In this document: in pieces, positions 46,026 through 59,400 of the stretch
Layout: every line of letters starts with the position of its first letter
Position numbering within the stretch: position 1 is the first letter of the stretch
Source of the DNA: Prunella strophiata
Lineage: Eukaryota; Chordata; Aves; Passeriformes; Prunellidae
NCBI GenBank assembly: GCA_036583965.1
Contig: JAZBQD010000034.1
Location: forward strand, 62,001 to 126,000
DNA length: 64,000 nucleotides
Direction: 5' to 3'
The notes under the pieces: model-generated
Told to the model about the DNA's origin: nothing
Databases searched by the model: none
The model's input: the letters and a program-made list of their open reading frames with translations, nothing else
Program-made: the position numbers and the translations under genes

Positions 46026-46138
46026 TTTTTTTTTTCAATATTTAAAGGAAGTGTTAAGAATTCTTCTTTACCTCCCCATTAATACATATTAGTAATGCGG
46101 GCAGCAGTAAAAGCCTTCAATATTGAAATCTGTCATAT
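41664..46138. other. Non-coding stretch; T27 run at 46009-46035
   Basis: No gene supported. A minus frame at 44789-45151 (120 codons) and a plus frame at 42831-43127 (98 codons) have no recognisable domain. A CT-rich lead-in and a 27-T run at 46009-46035 precede the next LTR. Confidence 0.45.
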
Positions 46139-47119
46139 TGTCTTGGTTTACAAGACAGGTGTCTGCTAGGGAAGGCAGAAAGCCTCCCTTGGAATGGAGA
46201 ATGTAAATTCCCTCCCTCCAGATTATTATAATTTTGAAATTAAGGGGCTCTCAGACAAAGATATGGGAATAGGAATAACAGTTCTTTACTAGTGTGTATG
46301 ATAAAGCAAACAAACACTAACAACAAACAGACCCCGAGCCCAGTCCCGGCCTCGCGGCCGCGGCGCTTTCCCCGCGGGTGCAGTTCCGGGCACGGCCAGC
46401 AGGGGCGCTGCTGGCTCCGGGGCAGGGCAGGTGCAGTGACTCCCCCTGGCTGCAGGGGGCGCTGTGGCGTGGGCTCGGGCAGCGCGGCAATGGCGGCTCG
46501 GCCCCGACGGGGAGGGATGGAGGAGAGGCTTTGGGTAGCAGGAGAGGCTTTGGGATGGAGGAGAGGCTTTGGGGTGGAGGAGAGGCTTCGGGATGGAGGA
46601 GAGGATTCGGGATGGAGGAGAGGCTTCGCTTCACAAACCCTGGGGCAGCTGATCCTGGTGCCCCAACAGGACTCTTGGGAGAAGCAGGCTGGAACAGAAG
46701 GGATGAGCAGAAATCCCGGGGCAGTGGACAACAGTATATCAGAAAGTCCACAGCAATAGCTGGAATCTGCGGGATGTCCTGGCCGGACAGGGGGATGTAG
46801 GCCCCAGCAGCAGAAGAAAAGTTGCCAGCTGGGTTGTGGTGGCGGCAGTGAATTCCTTTCCCCAAGCCACAGGTCCGACCATCCTCGTCTTAAGCCCAGC
46901 AGAGAAAGAGGGTTCCCAACTACCCTGCCCCCATCTTTTTTCCTGCCTCTATTCTCATGGTATCTCTGTCCCCCCTGAGAGAAACTACCATAAAACCAGA
47001 GGAGTTGCCCCTCACCCCTGTCTCAAGCATACAGCCATCAATGCTTCTTAGCAACTCAATAGGAAAAAAATCCAGAAGTAACAAGGAAAAAAAAGAAAAA
47101 AAACCCAACCCCCAACACA
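46139..47119. mobile_element. LTR-like element with GC-rich core
   Basis: It begins TGTCTTGGTTTACAAGACAG, runs through AAATTAAGGGGCTCTCAGACAAAGATATGGGAATAGGAATAAC and ends near CCCCCAACACA. The start and this internal stretch match a common avian LTR group as I recall it. The core (46330-46640) is GC- and CpG-rich. I found no matching target duplication, so the right border and orientation are uncertain. The frames of 140-180 codons inside conflict on both strands and are not called as genes. Confidence 0.6.
46513..46630 (+). repeat. Short minisatellite, about 19-bp unit, six copies
   Basis: GATGGAGGAGAGGCTTYGG-type units repeat about six times with small changes, inside the GC-rich part of the LTR-like element. 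Confidence 0.85.
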
Positions 47120-47970
47120 GATGCATAATGTTCTCTGGTGATATTTAATACAGAGACACTGGCTGACTTAATAAGTGAATGTTTCAAAGCATAGCAATGT
47201 TTGCATGTCTCCTTCCAAGATTTTAGGCTTCATTTCCATTTCCATCTTATAGGATTTCAATAGCACAGCACTTATCTACAGAAACACTACAGCATGTAGT
47301 GCAATACCTCAGTGTAGCCAGGTGTTCTGTAGTGAAATCAGGAAAGACTTCGAATATTAGAGACAGAAAGAGGCACTAGGGCGTGACAGCACTATTGTAA
47401 AAACATTGACAATTGTTGTCTCCTTGTATTCTGTCTTTCCTTTTAGGTGTGTGCCAGGAAAGAGACTAGGTGTTGTAAATCTCAGCAAAGTGCTAGGCAA
47501 AATGTGAAGGCAAAATTCCTTTTGTCTTTGAAATCTTCAGTAAGACCAAAAGGATTTAAATAATCTTATTTCTTTTTTTCTTTTGTAAAAAGGCTTGCTT
47601 AGCTCAGCTATGACGTTTGAAATAAACTCTTTCTTGCCTTTGATTAGAGAACAAATGTGGTATTGCAAACTGGGCTTTGTCACTGACAGGAAAGTGTTTG
47701 TGGAAGATGCTTTCTTACTGCAATTCACACAATGCTGTCATCAAAGCAATAGCTTGGGTTTTCAAGATGCTTGTTGCTAATGACAACTTAAAATTTGTTG
47801 CCTTTCTCCCCAAAAGTTGTGTTAGGGTTTTCATTTGTAGCCATGTAGCTATGGGGCAGCTTTTCCACCCTGGGCTTGGGTTGTTTTGTGCACTGCTGCT
47901 AGTGCCAGCTTTTAGGTGCTAGGCTCTTTGGACCTGGAGTATAGGGAGTTTCATCATTCATTGTAGAAAT
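47120..47970. other. Non-coding stretch, nothing recognised
   Basis: Short frames only. Nothing recognisable before the next LTR. Confidence 0.5.
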
Positions 47971-48616
47971 TGTTATAAATTAGAAACTATATAGCCAGAT
48001 TAATAATTAATAAAAAAATATTTTTATTTCACGACCAAAATTTGGTCTTTGATAGCCACAATCAAAGAGTCAGAATCAAGCCTGGGTTTGGCGCTGGGTG
48101 AACAGAGATCCAAATATCCCCTCTGTTCACAAAATGTTGTCTCCATCCTGTTAGTTTTATACTGGGTTTTTTTGCCTGGGGCAGAGGTTCTCCTATTCTT
48201 TTCGTTGCTTCACATATTCATGTAGTCTTCTCTCTCTGTGCTGGGCTGGACGAAGCGTTTCTGGGAAGCGATGAATGTTGATGTCGAGTTACAGGAATTT
48301 GGCACTGGAATGCACGTTCTTGAGGACCCTGGTTATCTTGATTGTAAATACTTATCAAGTATTCATCGCTCTGGGTGTATCCTGGACAGTCCCAGGAAAG
48401 GCCCCTCTCCCGCAAGAGCCACATCTTTTTGTTTGCTAATTAGGTTTTCCCTTTGCTTCTATCTGTGGTTTTCGCAATTTGGTGAGGCAATCTTTCCCCA
48501 GCTGTCTGTGATTCTAAACTTTTAAAGATTGTCTCATACAGAGACAACTTATTCAACTTATTCACAACTTATTTCATGTATATTTTATAACTAATTATTT
48601 CATAACATATATTACA
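47971..48616 (-). mobile_element. Solo LTR with 4-bp target duplication
   Basis: 646 bp from TGTTATAAATT to ATATATTACA, with imperfect inverted ends and AAAT on both sides (47967-47970 and 48617-48620). On the minus strand AATAAA occurs near 48012-48025, close to the LTR 3' end. The 4-bp duplication fits class I (gamma-type) elements, though the site is low-complexity. Confidence 0.68.
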
Positions 48617-48620
48617 AAAT

Positions 48621-49747
48621 GAAGTGGAAAAGGCTGTCAAGCTCAACCCTGAACAGGTGGGAGCTGATTTCTGCGCTCCATAACAGATCCTGACTTCAGT
48701 TATTGATCAGTTCATGTCTACTAGGTCTATTTGCTTCACCATTTCTAAAAGGTAACTGAATTATTTGAACTTCAGAGCGGGACAGTTAGGAAAGGCAATA
48801 TCCTGCTGGATTATTTTGAGTCATTTCACCCCACACTGGGAAACTTTAAGGGACATTTGAAGAGGGGGTCTAGATACATGACAGCTCAGCCTGCTTGGTG
48901 TGCCTTGTTACGGTATAACTCATCCAAGATAAAAGCATTGATGAACCAGCTGGTTAAACTATTAGTGGTACATTTTTACTGTATTGAAAAGGTCTGTTGG
49001 TGACTAATGGCAGATCTTTGCTTTTATTTTGTCCTCCTGACTGAAATGGGAAATCTTTGTCTTTGGAATAATCTCTTTTTCAAATGATCACTGGGGTACT
49101 TTCATAGTTTGTAGTGATCTTCTGTCTTCCATGGAATGCAGCATAAACTTTCATAGTGGCAAGAGCAAGGTCTATATCTGAGAGAATACACTGTAAACCA
49201 TTCTTGACATGTGGTAAATGAGCAGCCTGAGAATGGGCTTTTGTCTGTGTCGTGGAGCATATTTACCTGCTGGTAGTTCTCTGCAGCTTTTATCCTCCTT
49301 GAGGTCATGACATCTCTTCTTGAATGCACCTAATTATTCTGAAAGTCTTCAGTTTCCTCTCTATCATCATCGTAAAGAAAAGGGACGGGCTAAAAGGCTC
49401 TGGTGAACAGTGAAGACAATTCTGGAGATGCTTCTAGATTGTATCTTTTCTCCTTTTGTAGTCCAGGGGCTCTTGATAGCTGACAACACTATTTCATTAT
49501 ACTGAGCATATTTAGCAAACTCAAATTCAAAATCTTCCAAAATTCTTGGTTTGAGATGAACAGTTTGAGTCCTCTGATCACTCAGCAAAGAAAGATAATT
49601 GCTGAAAAATGGGCTCTGCTTGCAACCTTAAATGGAGTTTAAGAATTGGACAATTTTACTGCAGCAGTTTGCGGTGGGCATTTGTATGGCACAATTTAAA
49701 GCAGGTGCCCACAGAGTGAGTGAAGTTTCACTAGCAGTACTATCTGC
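48621..49747. other. Non-coding stretch, nothing recognised
   Basis: Only short frames without domains; no repeats or RNA genes seen. Confidence 0.5.
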
Positions 49748-49752
49748 TCTGC

Positions 49753-50409
49753 TGTGAAAGATGCCAATCACTTGTTTTTGAAATTTTAAAAGTTTAATAG
49801 TAATAAGATGGTTATAAAAATAGTAATATAATTAGAGTAAATAAAATTTGAACAGTTTAGATTAGGACAATATGAGACAATAAAAAACCAGAGAATTACG
49901 AACTGGTTCAGGTGCCCTCCTGGGCTAATCAAGCCCCGAAAGCACACTCATTAACAGATGATTAACCCTTAAAGGCAATAACCTGTTGCATATTCATATA
50001 TCTCATGCATGATGCATAAATTCCATTCAAAACAAAAGATTTCATCTGGTTTTTGTCATCTTTTTTCTCTAATTTTGATGGAGTCTCTAGGGCTGAGTGA
50101 GGCAGGAAGAAGTTGGTCTCTTCTGATAAGGAAGCAATAATTTTTTTTTCTCTGAAAGATTTAGGTGTCCTGTGGCTGCTATCTCTGTGCGAATACCTCA
50201 CTCCTCTTGCAGAAAAATATCTTACATACATAGTCTTTATTTTAATTACAAAAACTACAATTTAACTATAACACTACATTTACCATACTATTAAAATATC
50301 AATACAGCACTACAAATCGATACAACATATATAGTAATACAGCACTACGAATTGATACAACATAGATAGTATTTGCGAAAAGCCAATCATGTAATACGCA
50401 TTTTTCATA
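49753..50409 (-). mobile_element. Solo LTR, family A copy 2
   Basis: 657 bp starting TGTGAAAGATG, with a perfect 5-bp target duplication TCTGC at 49748-49752 and 50410-50414. It closely matches 18848-19471 along its length. It differs by scattered substitutions and an internal ~35-bp tandem duplication near 50305-50365 (ATACAGCACTACRAATYGAT repeated). Orientation is the same as the first copy. Confidence 0.9.
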
Positions 50410-50414
50410 TCTGC

Positions 50415-53400
50415 AATAATTTATTTTTGCCTCCCCAGTGGAACACACCAAAACTGGAGACATGTTGGGCTTTTTCAAAGACTGGAGCATGTTGTTAAGG
50501 GAAGCAGCTTATGCAAACCTGGGGCATAAGTCTTCTCAGAGCTTTTTAAATTGAACTGAATCAAACAATATGTTATTAGAAATTACCAGTAGAAAGTACC
50601 CTGGGAACAGTTCAGTGAAGAGGCTGGAGAAGCACAGTAACATATACTCCTTATACTTCTGCAAATGTTTTTAACAGAAAATTGTTCATCCTCTCTTTCA
50701 TATGGGGAAAATGGACACACTCTAAGTCTTATTTCAAACGTTCTCTTGCCTTATTAATATTTGCTAGGTACTTTAATATAATCTTGAGCTATGGCACTTG
50801 TGGTGCATGGAGGGAAAGGTTGTAGTGACTCAGGTGCTGCCATAGATAACTGTCGGTTTCAAGTGCAGACATTCCTTTTTCCATGCTTTATAGTATATAA
50901 TAACTATTAATAGTTTTACAGTTATTATCATAATATTTTTAGAAATTACTTTTTGGGAGTGGAAAAAAAAAGATGGAGAGAAACAATTCTTAAGGGAATG
51001 GTTTTGCACAGAGGAAAAAAGTCTGAGTAGAATTGTCCAGGGTGGCTTTTTGCAACCAGGTTTCTATGCCAAGATTTTATGAGCAGTATAATTCAACTGT
51101 ATAATTCTCATTTGCTAAAAAAATTTTTAAAAGTGTATAGTGTCACAGGAGTGGTAGAGGACAGGGAATTAGAACAGAAGGCAGTAAGAAACAGATATGG
51201 AAGATATGAAGATGTGCTTATTTATAAGACACGGCAGCAAAAATGGGAAGGTAAATAGCTTTAACTGCATGCTGTAAAAACAAGGTTGAAGATTAAAACA
51301 GTTGGGAATGATTCAGAATCAGCACAGTAGCAAATCCCCAGGACAATTTGGAACTTTTTAAATTCTGCTTATTGGTGCCCTGAATTTCCACACTGACAGT
51401 GAGCTAAGAAAAAAAGAGCCATGCCAAAGTAGAAATTGAGGGGATATAGGTTAATCCCCTACCTCATTCCAATAGGCAACTCTGGAAGTAGACTTTTGTT
51501 GGGATAAAATATTATTCCATGTTCAAATGATTGGTTATTCTCTTTATTTCTGCAGCTTCACAGTCTAAACTTTCCTGCCTGGGAATCAAATTTCCCAAGG
51601 GTTCCCATTCTGTGTTGCAGTGTTCACTGTGTGGGAGTTAGACCTGTTAGAGCAATTTAATGTATAATCTGCTATTAGCAGTATTTGGGGCTTAAATGAC
51701 AAATTGGTAATTTTAAATAATAACTTTGAAATCTGGGTGGAATTACAGAAATCACAGTGAAATGGCCTGACTCTGCTCTTACATTCTTTGTATTTAGGCC
51801 CCTAAGCAGATGAATCAGGGAACTCAAGGGGGTTTTAAACATACTAAGTGGTTTACAGATTTTCTGCATGTCTGTACATGCATCTTTGTGCACAAAGTCT
51901 TGCACATGACATGCCGCTACTGCAAAAAATTCACGCCAATTCAGGCTGTTATGGTGAGTATATAGCCTTCCAATGAAACTTCTTTAATTTACAGTTGGGC
52001 AAAAAACGCATTTTTCACAAAAGTCATGCTACACTGTAAGACAACAGCTCCTCTTTTTGCAGGTTCTCTTATGATCAATTCAGTTTTGAAAACTACCTTT
52101 TATATTAGATATTTTCATTGATGTTTCAGACCAAGAAGCCAATGAGTTATGTTTCTGTACTTGCTATCAGGTACAGAGTATCTACCTTTCTTAAATATAA
52201 GGACACTTTAGGATAATACCTGACTGGATACTCATGCATGTGAAAACAGCTACTTTTGTGTTTAAATCCTCATTTTGGTACCTTAATATCAGATTTAGTA
52301 TTGCATTTGAAAAGAGATCTATGTGATTATACTCTCAAAATGCATCCTTACATATCTGGAAGTCTGCTGGTGAGATATCTCAGTGAGCAGGTAATTCTTA
52401 AATTGTTACTGACATCTGACCTCTTCTGAATGCTTATTCCCTGAGAATGAAAGATGGACAGTTACTGTCTGATTTAATGAGAAAATTTCTCTCCCAATCA
52501 AGTCAGTCTCAGCACCAACATGGAGTCAGGATCTAGTGCAGCAGGGAAACAGAATGGTAAGGGTGTGATGAGAAATCTAATTTTAATTATGAAAGTTAAT
52601 CTTGGACAAATACCATTTCATAAACCCCATATGCATAAGCAGACATCAGGGTTTTTCTCTCTGACTTGTGCACATTTATTCCCTTCTGGTTTTGGGGTGC
52701 CATTCCCTGTGTCCAGCTAATTATCCTGTCAGTACGCTTTGGGATTAGAGTCATTGTTCCTTATTTCTTGTTCTTCCCTGTGAGCTTGCTCAGAAGTGGG
52801 TGCTAGTGATCTTCAGCAGTGACTGGAAACACACAGGTCTGAGCTGCTGCCACTGGCATTAAGGACCATGGGGATCCAGCCCTTTCAGAAACAGCTGCAT
52901 TTATAAAAAGCTGAGAATAACCTCAAAGTTACTGAGATGTATTTGAATGGAACACTAATGTTTTCCTCAAAGATGCAATGGCAAGTCATTTAACTTTGCC
53001 CAGGCTACTAGGCTGGCAGTCCCCATGCAAGTTTTGAAGGGGGGTGACAGCACCAAACCTGAAGTCACTGCTGCCATGCAGCTCCTACTGTACTTCAGTA
53101 AATTTTAGGTTCTTTTGCCATCAGTGTGAAGCCCATTAGGTGGTGAGCCTGGCTCTCCCAGATCTTTCCTGCTCCTTTTTAAATTTTGACAGCTTGACTT
53201 TTGCTTGGAAATCTGTGTATCACCATCCATTTTCTTAGCAGGAACTGGAATGTTTAAAAGGCTTACTTTAGGAATTTTGTGCAAAAGTCTCCCAAGATTT
53301 GGTTTATAGCTTTGAATGTTTGTTCTATGTAAAGCTGCACAAACGAAGGGTATAAATGAGTTTGTAGCATAAGAAACTGGACAGCATTCATAGATTCAGA

Positions 53401-56400
53401 GCAGTGTCTAGTGCTTTCCCCCTGGCATTAGTGGTGCAGTCAGACCCTACAGGACTGAATGCCAAAGCCACAGGAAAAATGAAAGCAAATTAGTATTCAT
53501 TAATGACTGTTATCCTAGTGCACATATAATATCCAAGTGCCTGCGCATATATTTAAAAGACTGCCACTGTCTCTTAGGAGAAGAATTAAATTCACTTGTT
53601 CTTGACTGTAATTGCTTCTACAAAATTAAATCTGGCGTGGTAGCTTTGCAAGAGGAACATTACCTCACCTTTCATAAATTAAATTCTTGGATTTGTATAG
53701 AACCTATGGGAAATACTTACATCAATGTGTGTAAGGTCTTTTCCTCTCCTAACAGGAGGAGAATTCTCTGAAATTTAGACTGGTGGGATTTTACACAGTT
53801 TCCCTGAAAAAGAAATAGTTAATTAAGTGAGAGAGAGAGGGATGACATTTACAAGGTGTGTCTTCCAACAAAACTGACATAAGTATGTGTCAAAATTACT
53901 ATTCCTTGGGTGAAAATCCAGGCTAACTCCTTTGGTGTCAGTGGATTTACGAGAGCGATGGTAAGATCAAGATCACATGGCCAAATTTTCAAGTAGTGCC
54001 AATGTAAGAATTGAGTATTAGCATTCAATTTAATACAGTAGGTGTAGTTCAGATAGGGATTCTTTTTAATGTGATAATCTTTGTAAGATCCCTTTGTATT
54101 TCAAGCTAGTTGCATTATAAAATATTTATTCCTCATGACTCTTTACTTGCCTTTATAGATATATAATTTTCCCTTTAGTGTCTTGATTTTCTGAAGCTAG
54201 AAAAACGTAATTAATATGCACAAACTGCATTTGTGTGCCCTGATTGCATGGAATGACATATGTTTGCCCGGTTTTTATAGGCAAGTTACTTTTGGAGATG
54301 TAGACTGGACACCCAAATTATGAATATCGACTGATATGAAATTGAAAATTATCTCAAACAAAGAACAGATCTTGAAGAACCAGTTTGTCTCATTCAATCT
54401 TTTGAGACAAGGGAGGAAGTCTGCTATATGGCATTTGCTTGTGCTCTAGAACTAGGCTCTTGCCCCTCAAACCTTTGACAGGCTTTAGAGGTGCTGAGTC
54501 TGTTCAGCCTCTCTTTTGAGAGATTTGCTTTGGATGGGCCAGGGGCTAGACCACTCTCACTCCTGAAAGTCCCTCTGATACTAGAAATGCTTAGAAACTG
54601 AGGCTTGCAGACAGAGTTTTGAAGTGTGTGATAAAAGGTGGACTTTTATCTTGGGATACAAGTTGTGGGACATGCTTTGAACAGCAAAGGTTCATAGGGA
54701 GGATCAAGTATCAAGCAGGAATGTGTCCTTCAAGACAAAGGGAAGTTTCAGAGGTGCAATACAATTTCATTACTGTTGTCATCATAGGAAGAAAAAAAAC
54801 TTATGCAAGTGTTTCCTTCCATGCAGATACTAAGAAATTTCTTTCAAGCTGATTCTTCAGCCAGTACCGAGGCCCTGCAGCCACATGTATCTGGCTGATG
54901 TATTTGCTGGTTCATGCAGCAGGTCTGTGTCCAGGGATTGGATTCCTCTCATTGTGGAGTAGATTGTTAGCCACGATCAAGTCTTAAATGGGAATAATAA
55001 CACCATTCTGTAATCCCAATCTCATCCAATCTTGTGAGTCTTTCATAATGACTCCTTTGGTTTTACCCCAGTTGGAAAGGTTGCTTTTGTGCACAGTGTA
55101 GCATCATGTGACAGAAAAAACCATGTAGCTCTTAAGTGCTATTTCTTCTTTCCTCTGAGGACACAGAGAACTTTGTCTGCAAACATCCTCTCTTTTTATA
55201 TGGTAACTTATAATGATTTAATATTTTTGCTTTTTTTCTCAAGAAGGGCAGGGACTATGATGCTTTCAGTTCTTTATGTAATTTTTTTGTGAAGAAATTG
55301 TAAATATGATTTAAGTTTTTGAGCATCCATGTATTCAAATGAGGCACCAATAAGGTGACAGGGTGGTTAAAGAACTGAGACTCATTTTTTGTATATCATT
55401 ACAGCAGAAGCTTTGTTTTTGTTCCTTGCAGATGAAGTCGCTGAACTATGATTATATTGCAGAAAATTACATGAGACAAAAATAAAAAAGCAATAAAACA
55501 AATTTTTAGATGTCTTGAGGGACACAATTTTTATTGACTGACTATGTTTTATAGTCAATAAATGTTCCAAAAGTCTGAAAATTTAAATTATACATCCATG
55601 AAGACAAAACTCTTACTGGTATCAAAATCTTTATTTCACTGCTCTTGGCTGGTGTACGAGGCAGCCCGCAGTGCGGACCAGTGGGGCTGTTGAACTGGAG
55701 GCTGGCACAGCTGTCCAGTGTGTCTCCTGAGCATGTGGAAGCTGTCAGCAATCTCCCTATGGGTTTACTGGGTGTGGCATTAAGGAAAGGCTTCAATAGC
55801 CACGTGTTTCTTCATTGTTCTTCATTGCTCCTCACACCAGCAAGTAAGTGGGGGTGGATGTGCAAAGGTTGGTGTGAGAGGTGGTGATATTAACTTGCTG
55901 CAATAAAATGGGGGCAATGAAGCTTGAGGGCAAGGTGTAGGGAATTAAAAGCAGGTTTTGTCCCCAGCTGCCAAAAAGTTTGAGCAACTTTGTGCACTGA
56001 ATGCCAAAACTTCTATGCAAAAGTGCCAGAGGGTTAGAAAGACCTTTAAATGAGCATGCCTGCGAGTGCATAAACAAGGGCAGTAGAAGGGACTGGAACG
56101 CCCTGCTTTAGGGCATGGTAGTTGAGTCCATTTCATATGCCAGAAATCTACACAGCAGAGATTAATGAAAAAAGGTTTTCTAGTTTGCCTTAAAGGTGTT
56201 GGATCCTGCATGTCTTGCTGCAGTGTGCCAGGGACTTGGCAAAAAATCTGCACTGGTCAGTAAGTGCCAGGAGACCCAGGAAAATGAAACTGAATTGCAG
56301 GTACGGCAGTGTTACTGGTTTAATGTCACGCAGCCAAACTGTTTTTCAGTCTATTTGTGCAACTTATGTAAAGTTTAGTAAAACTGTTAATGTTGTGTGA

Positions 56401-59400
56401 GCATTCGCTTATAAATATTTGTGTATACCGAGTTCTCTTTTGGTTTTGTAAATCAAGTGAAGAAAAAAAAGGTTTTTTAAGAGATGGCTGTGTTTCAGCA
56501 ACAGATTATCCATTTATGTATTTTAGTATTAATTTATTTAAAAGCTCATACTCCAGACAAAAGATCTGGCCATAGTGGATCATATTTTTCTGATGAAAAA
56601 TTCTAATAAGTTTACTTGCATCACAAAGCATATCAAGTGTTTTTGTCTGGTTATTTCACATTTTATTGCCTCAAACAAATAGCAGAGCTGCTTGTGTTGA
56701 TGCAAGAGTTGCAGAGATGCTCAAATCTTTGCATGAACATTTTTGTATGTTCTGAAATTATTTCCCTGACTTTGTAAGGTCACTTTGGATATTCAAAGGA
56801 TTATATAAATCTGAACTTTCATTATTCCAACCCTTTGTTCATAGCTCCATCAGAACTTTGGAATAGTTTCTCAGAAGTAACTTATATGAGAGCCATAGTA
56901 ATTGAGGTCAGAAGAGCCATATATTTGATGAACGCTATGCTAGGAGCTGTGTTAAGTGGTCAGCATCCATCTGGAGATGAGGTTTTATCACTGAATAATT
57001 AACTGTGCACTTGCCTCTCTGATGGTCACTGTTTTTGAGAAGAGGCTTCTGATTTCTGAATGGACTTCAGCAGTTTTTCCTTCTAAAAAAGGTTTTGAAG
57101 AGCTCCTTTTATGTTTTATGAAGCTTTTTTCCCCCTACTCTTTGGCAGCTATAGCTAGTTTGGGGGCAGGGAGAGGTTTTGATTTAAAACTCGGTGAATG
57201 CACATTGGAGAAGGACTTCTGGCTTCCTGCGAGCTGGTGCAGCTGAGAGAGGATAAACTACCATATTCTTTATCATCATATTGTTCTTCTATAAGGGAAA
57301 GAGGTTGATGGTTTGTAGGTAAGTCAAGATTCATGCATTCTTTTGCATGCAGCCAAGCCAGTGGGGACATACGAAGGCACATGCCTACCTTTGTGGTGGG
57401 GTTATCTACATGTGTGCTCTCAACACAGCCCATTTGAAGCCTCCCTGTAACTAAAGCTGATTTTTTTTTCCTTTTAGTTTGTCTGTCTCTTCTGCCAAAC
57501 ATCAGACTTAGATTTATCTGTCTTACCATTCTTCATGTAATGTGACTTGGTAATATATTGCTCGCCTGTCCTGACTGAAATGGTGGTGTGGGCATATGTG
57601 TGTGCATGTGAAGTCAGACAAAATTTATAAATTTTATCTGCTTTCTTGTTGCTGTGGGAATTGCACGGGGAGAAACAAGAGAAAATGTGTTGCACTGCAG
57701 TACATGTACACTGGTACTGCAATGCTCTAAATTTTTCATTTGGCAGTAATCATGGGCTTATTTAACATCTTGATGCCAAAAGATTTTTGCTTTTTATGTA
57801 TTTTTCATATAGGCGTAGCTCTGTAGACTATTATTGTAAAATTTCTTAGTTAACTGCAGTACTTCTCCTACCCTGTCAGACAAACACTGTCTGGCATCCT
57901 GTTCTAATCTTGCTTCTTTAGTGAACCAAGGCCATTTTAGTTTCCCATGTATTGAGATATAAACAATGTGGGGGAATAAGCAAGGGGGAAGGCTTCAGCA
58001 GGGGCTGAACTAAGAAGGGGAATCACTTCATTACCCATACTTTTAATTGAGGATTCTTTGTCAATTATGCTATTTTGCTAAACTTATAAAAATGTCAAAG
58101 CCATGTATCATGTGTGCATTCTGCCCTAAGTGAACCTGGTGGATGTTCAGTAAGTGGTAATTGCTTTTTATAATTTTATAATTTTATCAATTTTTTATCA
58201 TTTATCACTTTAATCTTGTTTGGCTTGTCATTTTAGGGCTGATAAGGCATCAGTCTGATGAAAAAGGTATGGTTGTGTATTGTACAGCTTTGTGTTCAAG
58301 CATGCTTTGTATCTTGTTAGCCTGCTGTTCACTGCCTGTTTTTCTCTTCATCTTCTTTCTAGATTTTCTGAAGTTTTCTCTGTAATAGGATGCCAGACTT
58401 TCAGCTTATGTAATGTTCTTCATGTTCCAACTTTAATTCCTTCTAACTTATTTTATATTTAGTAAACACATAATGTGCCTGTTTTGCCTGTAAGGAAATC
58501 CTGATCTCAGAAAATTCTGATCTTGAAAATTACCTTCTGAATGAAGGAGCTGGGCAGCTGTTGAGGTGAAATTGAGGTGAATGAGATGACATACTATTGA
58601 ACAGTTGTTTCTTGTAACACTCGTAGAGTGAGTAAATAATGTGAGCTTCAGGACAGATATATCTTTCTTAGAGTGACAGAATAAATTGTGCCACACATTT
58701 CCAAAAGGTAATTTTTACATCAGTTATTTATTCCTGTAGTAGCAGTGACAGGTGCAAAGCAAAAGCAAGTCCCTTCTTTCTTTCCCAGTCTAGTCTACCT
58801 TCTTTTACAAGCAATTGTTCATTAGATTCTTGAAACTAAGGGTCTTTGAGGGGCTATTATTAATCACCTCTGGTACCTTATTGTAGTGAAATGTGAAGCC
58901 TGCCCAACAGGTGCTGCTAGAGCTGTCTCTGTGCAAATACTGCACTTCAAAAAGAAGTCTTCTTACATCCAGTCATTTCCCGTAAACTTTTCAGAGCTGC
59001 AAGGCATTGGATTTCCTTGTATTAATCCAAATAGAATTCTTAAATAAGACAACGAAATCAAGTAAAAATAAATGTAGTGGTTTGTGTTTAATATTCTTTT
59101 TAGAGTCCTTACAAATCAGTCAGAAACCTTTGGGAAAAATTGATTAAGCATATGTCAGTAGTAAATAATAGAAGCCTGGATTACATCCAAGTCAGGTCAT
59201 AACTGATTAATATGAGCAGCTGGCTATATGTCTTCCCTGAATTCTGATGGCTTTAGGACTTTGCTTTTACCAGTGTAGGATGCGTCCTGATGTATTTCAA
59301 AACCAAAGTCAAAACTGAATATGAAATATGAATATGAATTTCCATATTTCTTTGGTGGAAATTGATGCAAAAGTATTTGTTAACGTATTTTAACAGCCTG

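Noticed and set aside
46240..46865. Minus and plus frames of 140-182 codons
   Set aside because: They cross the GC-rich, repeat-bearing core of an LTR-like element. Frames open on both strands reflect composition.
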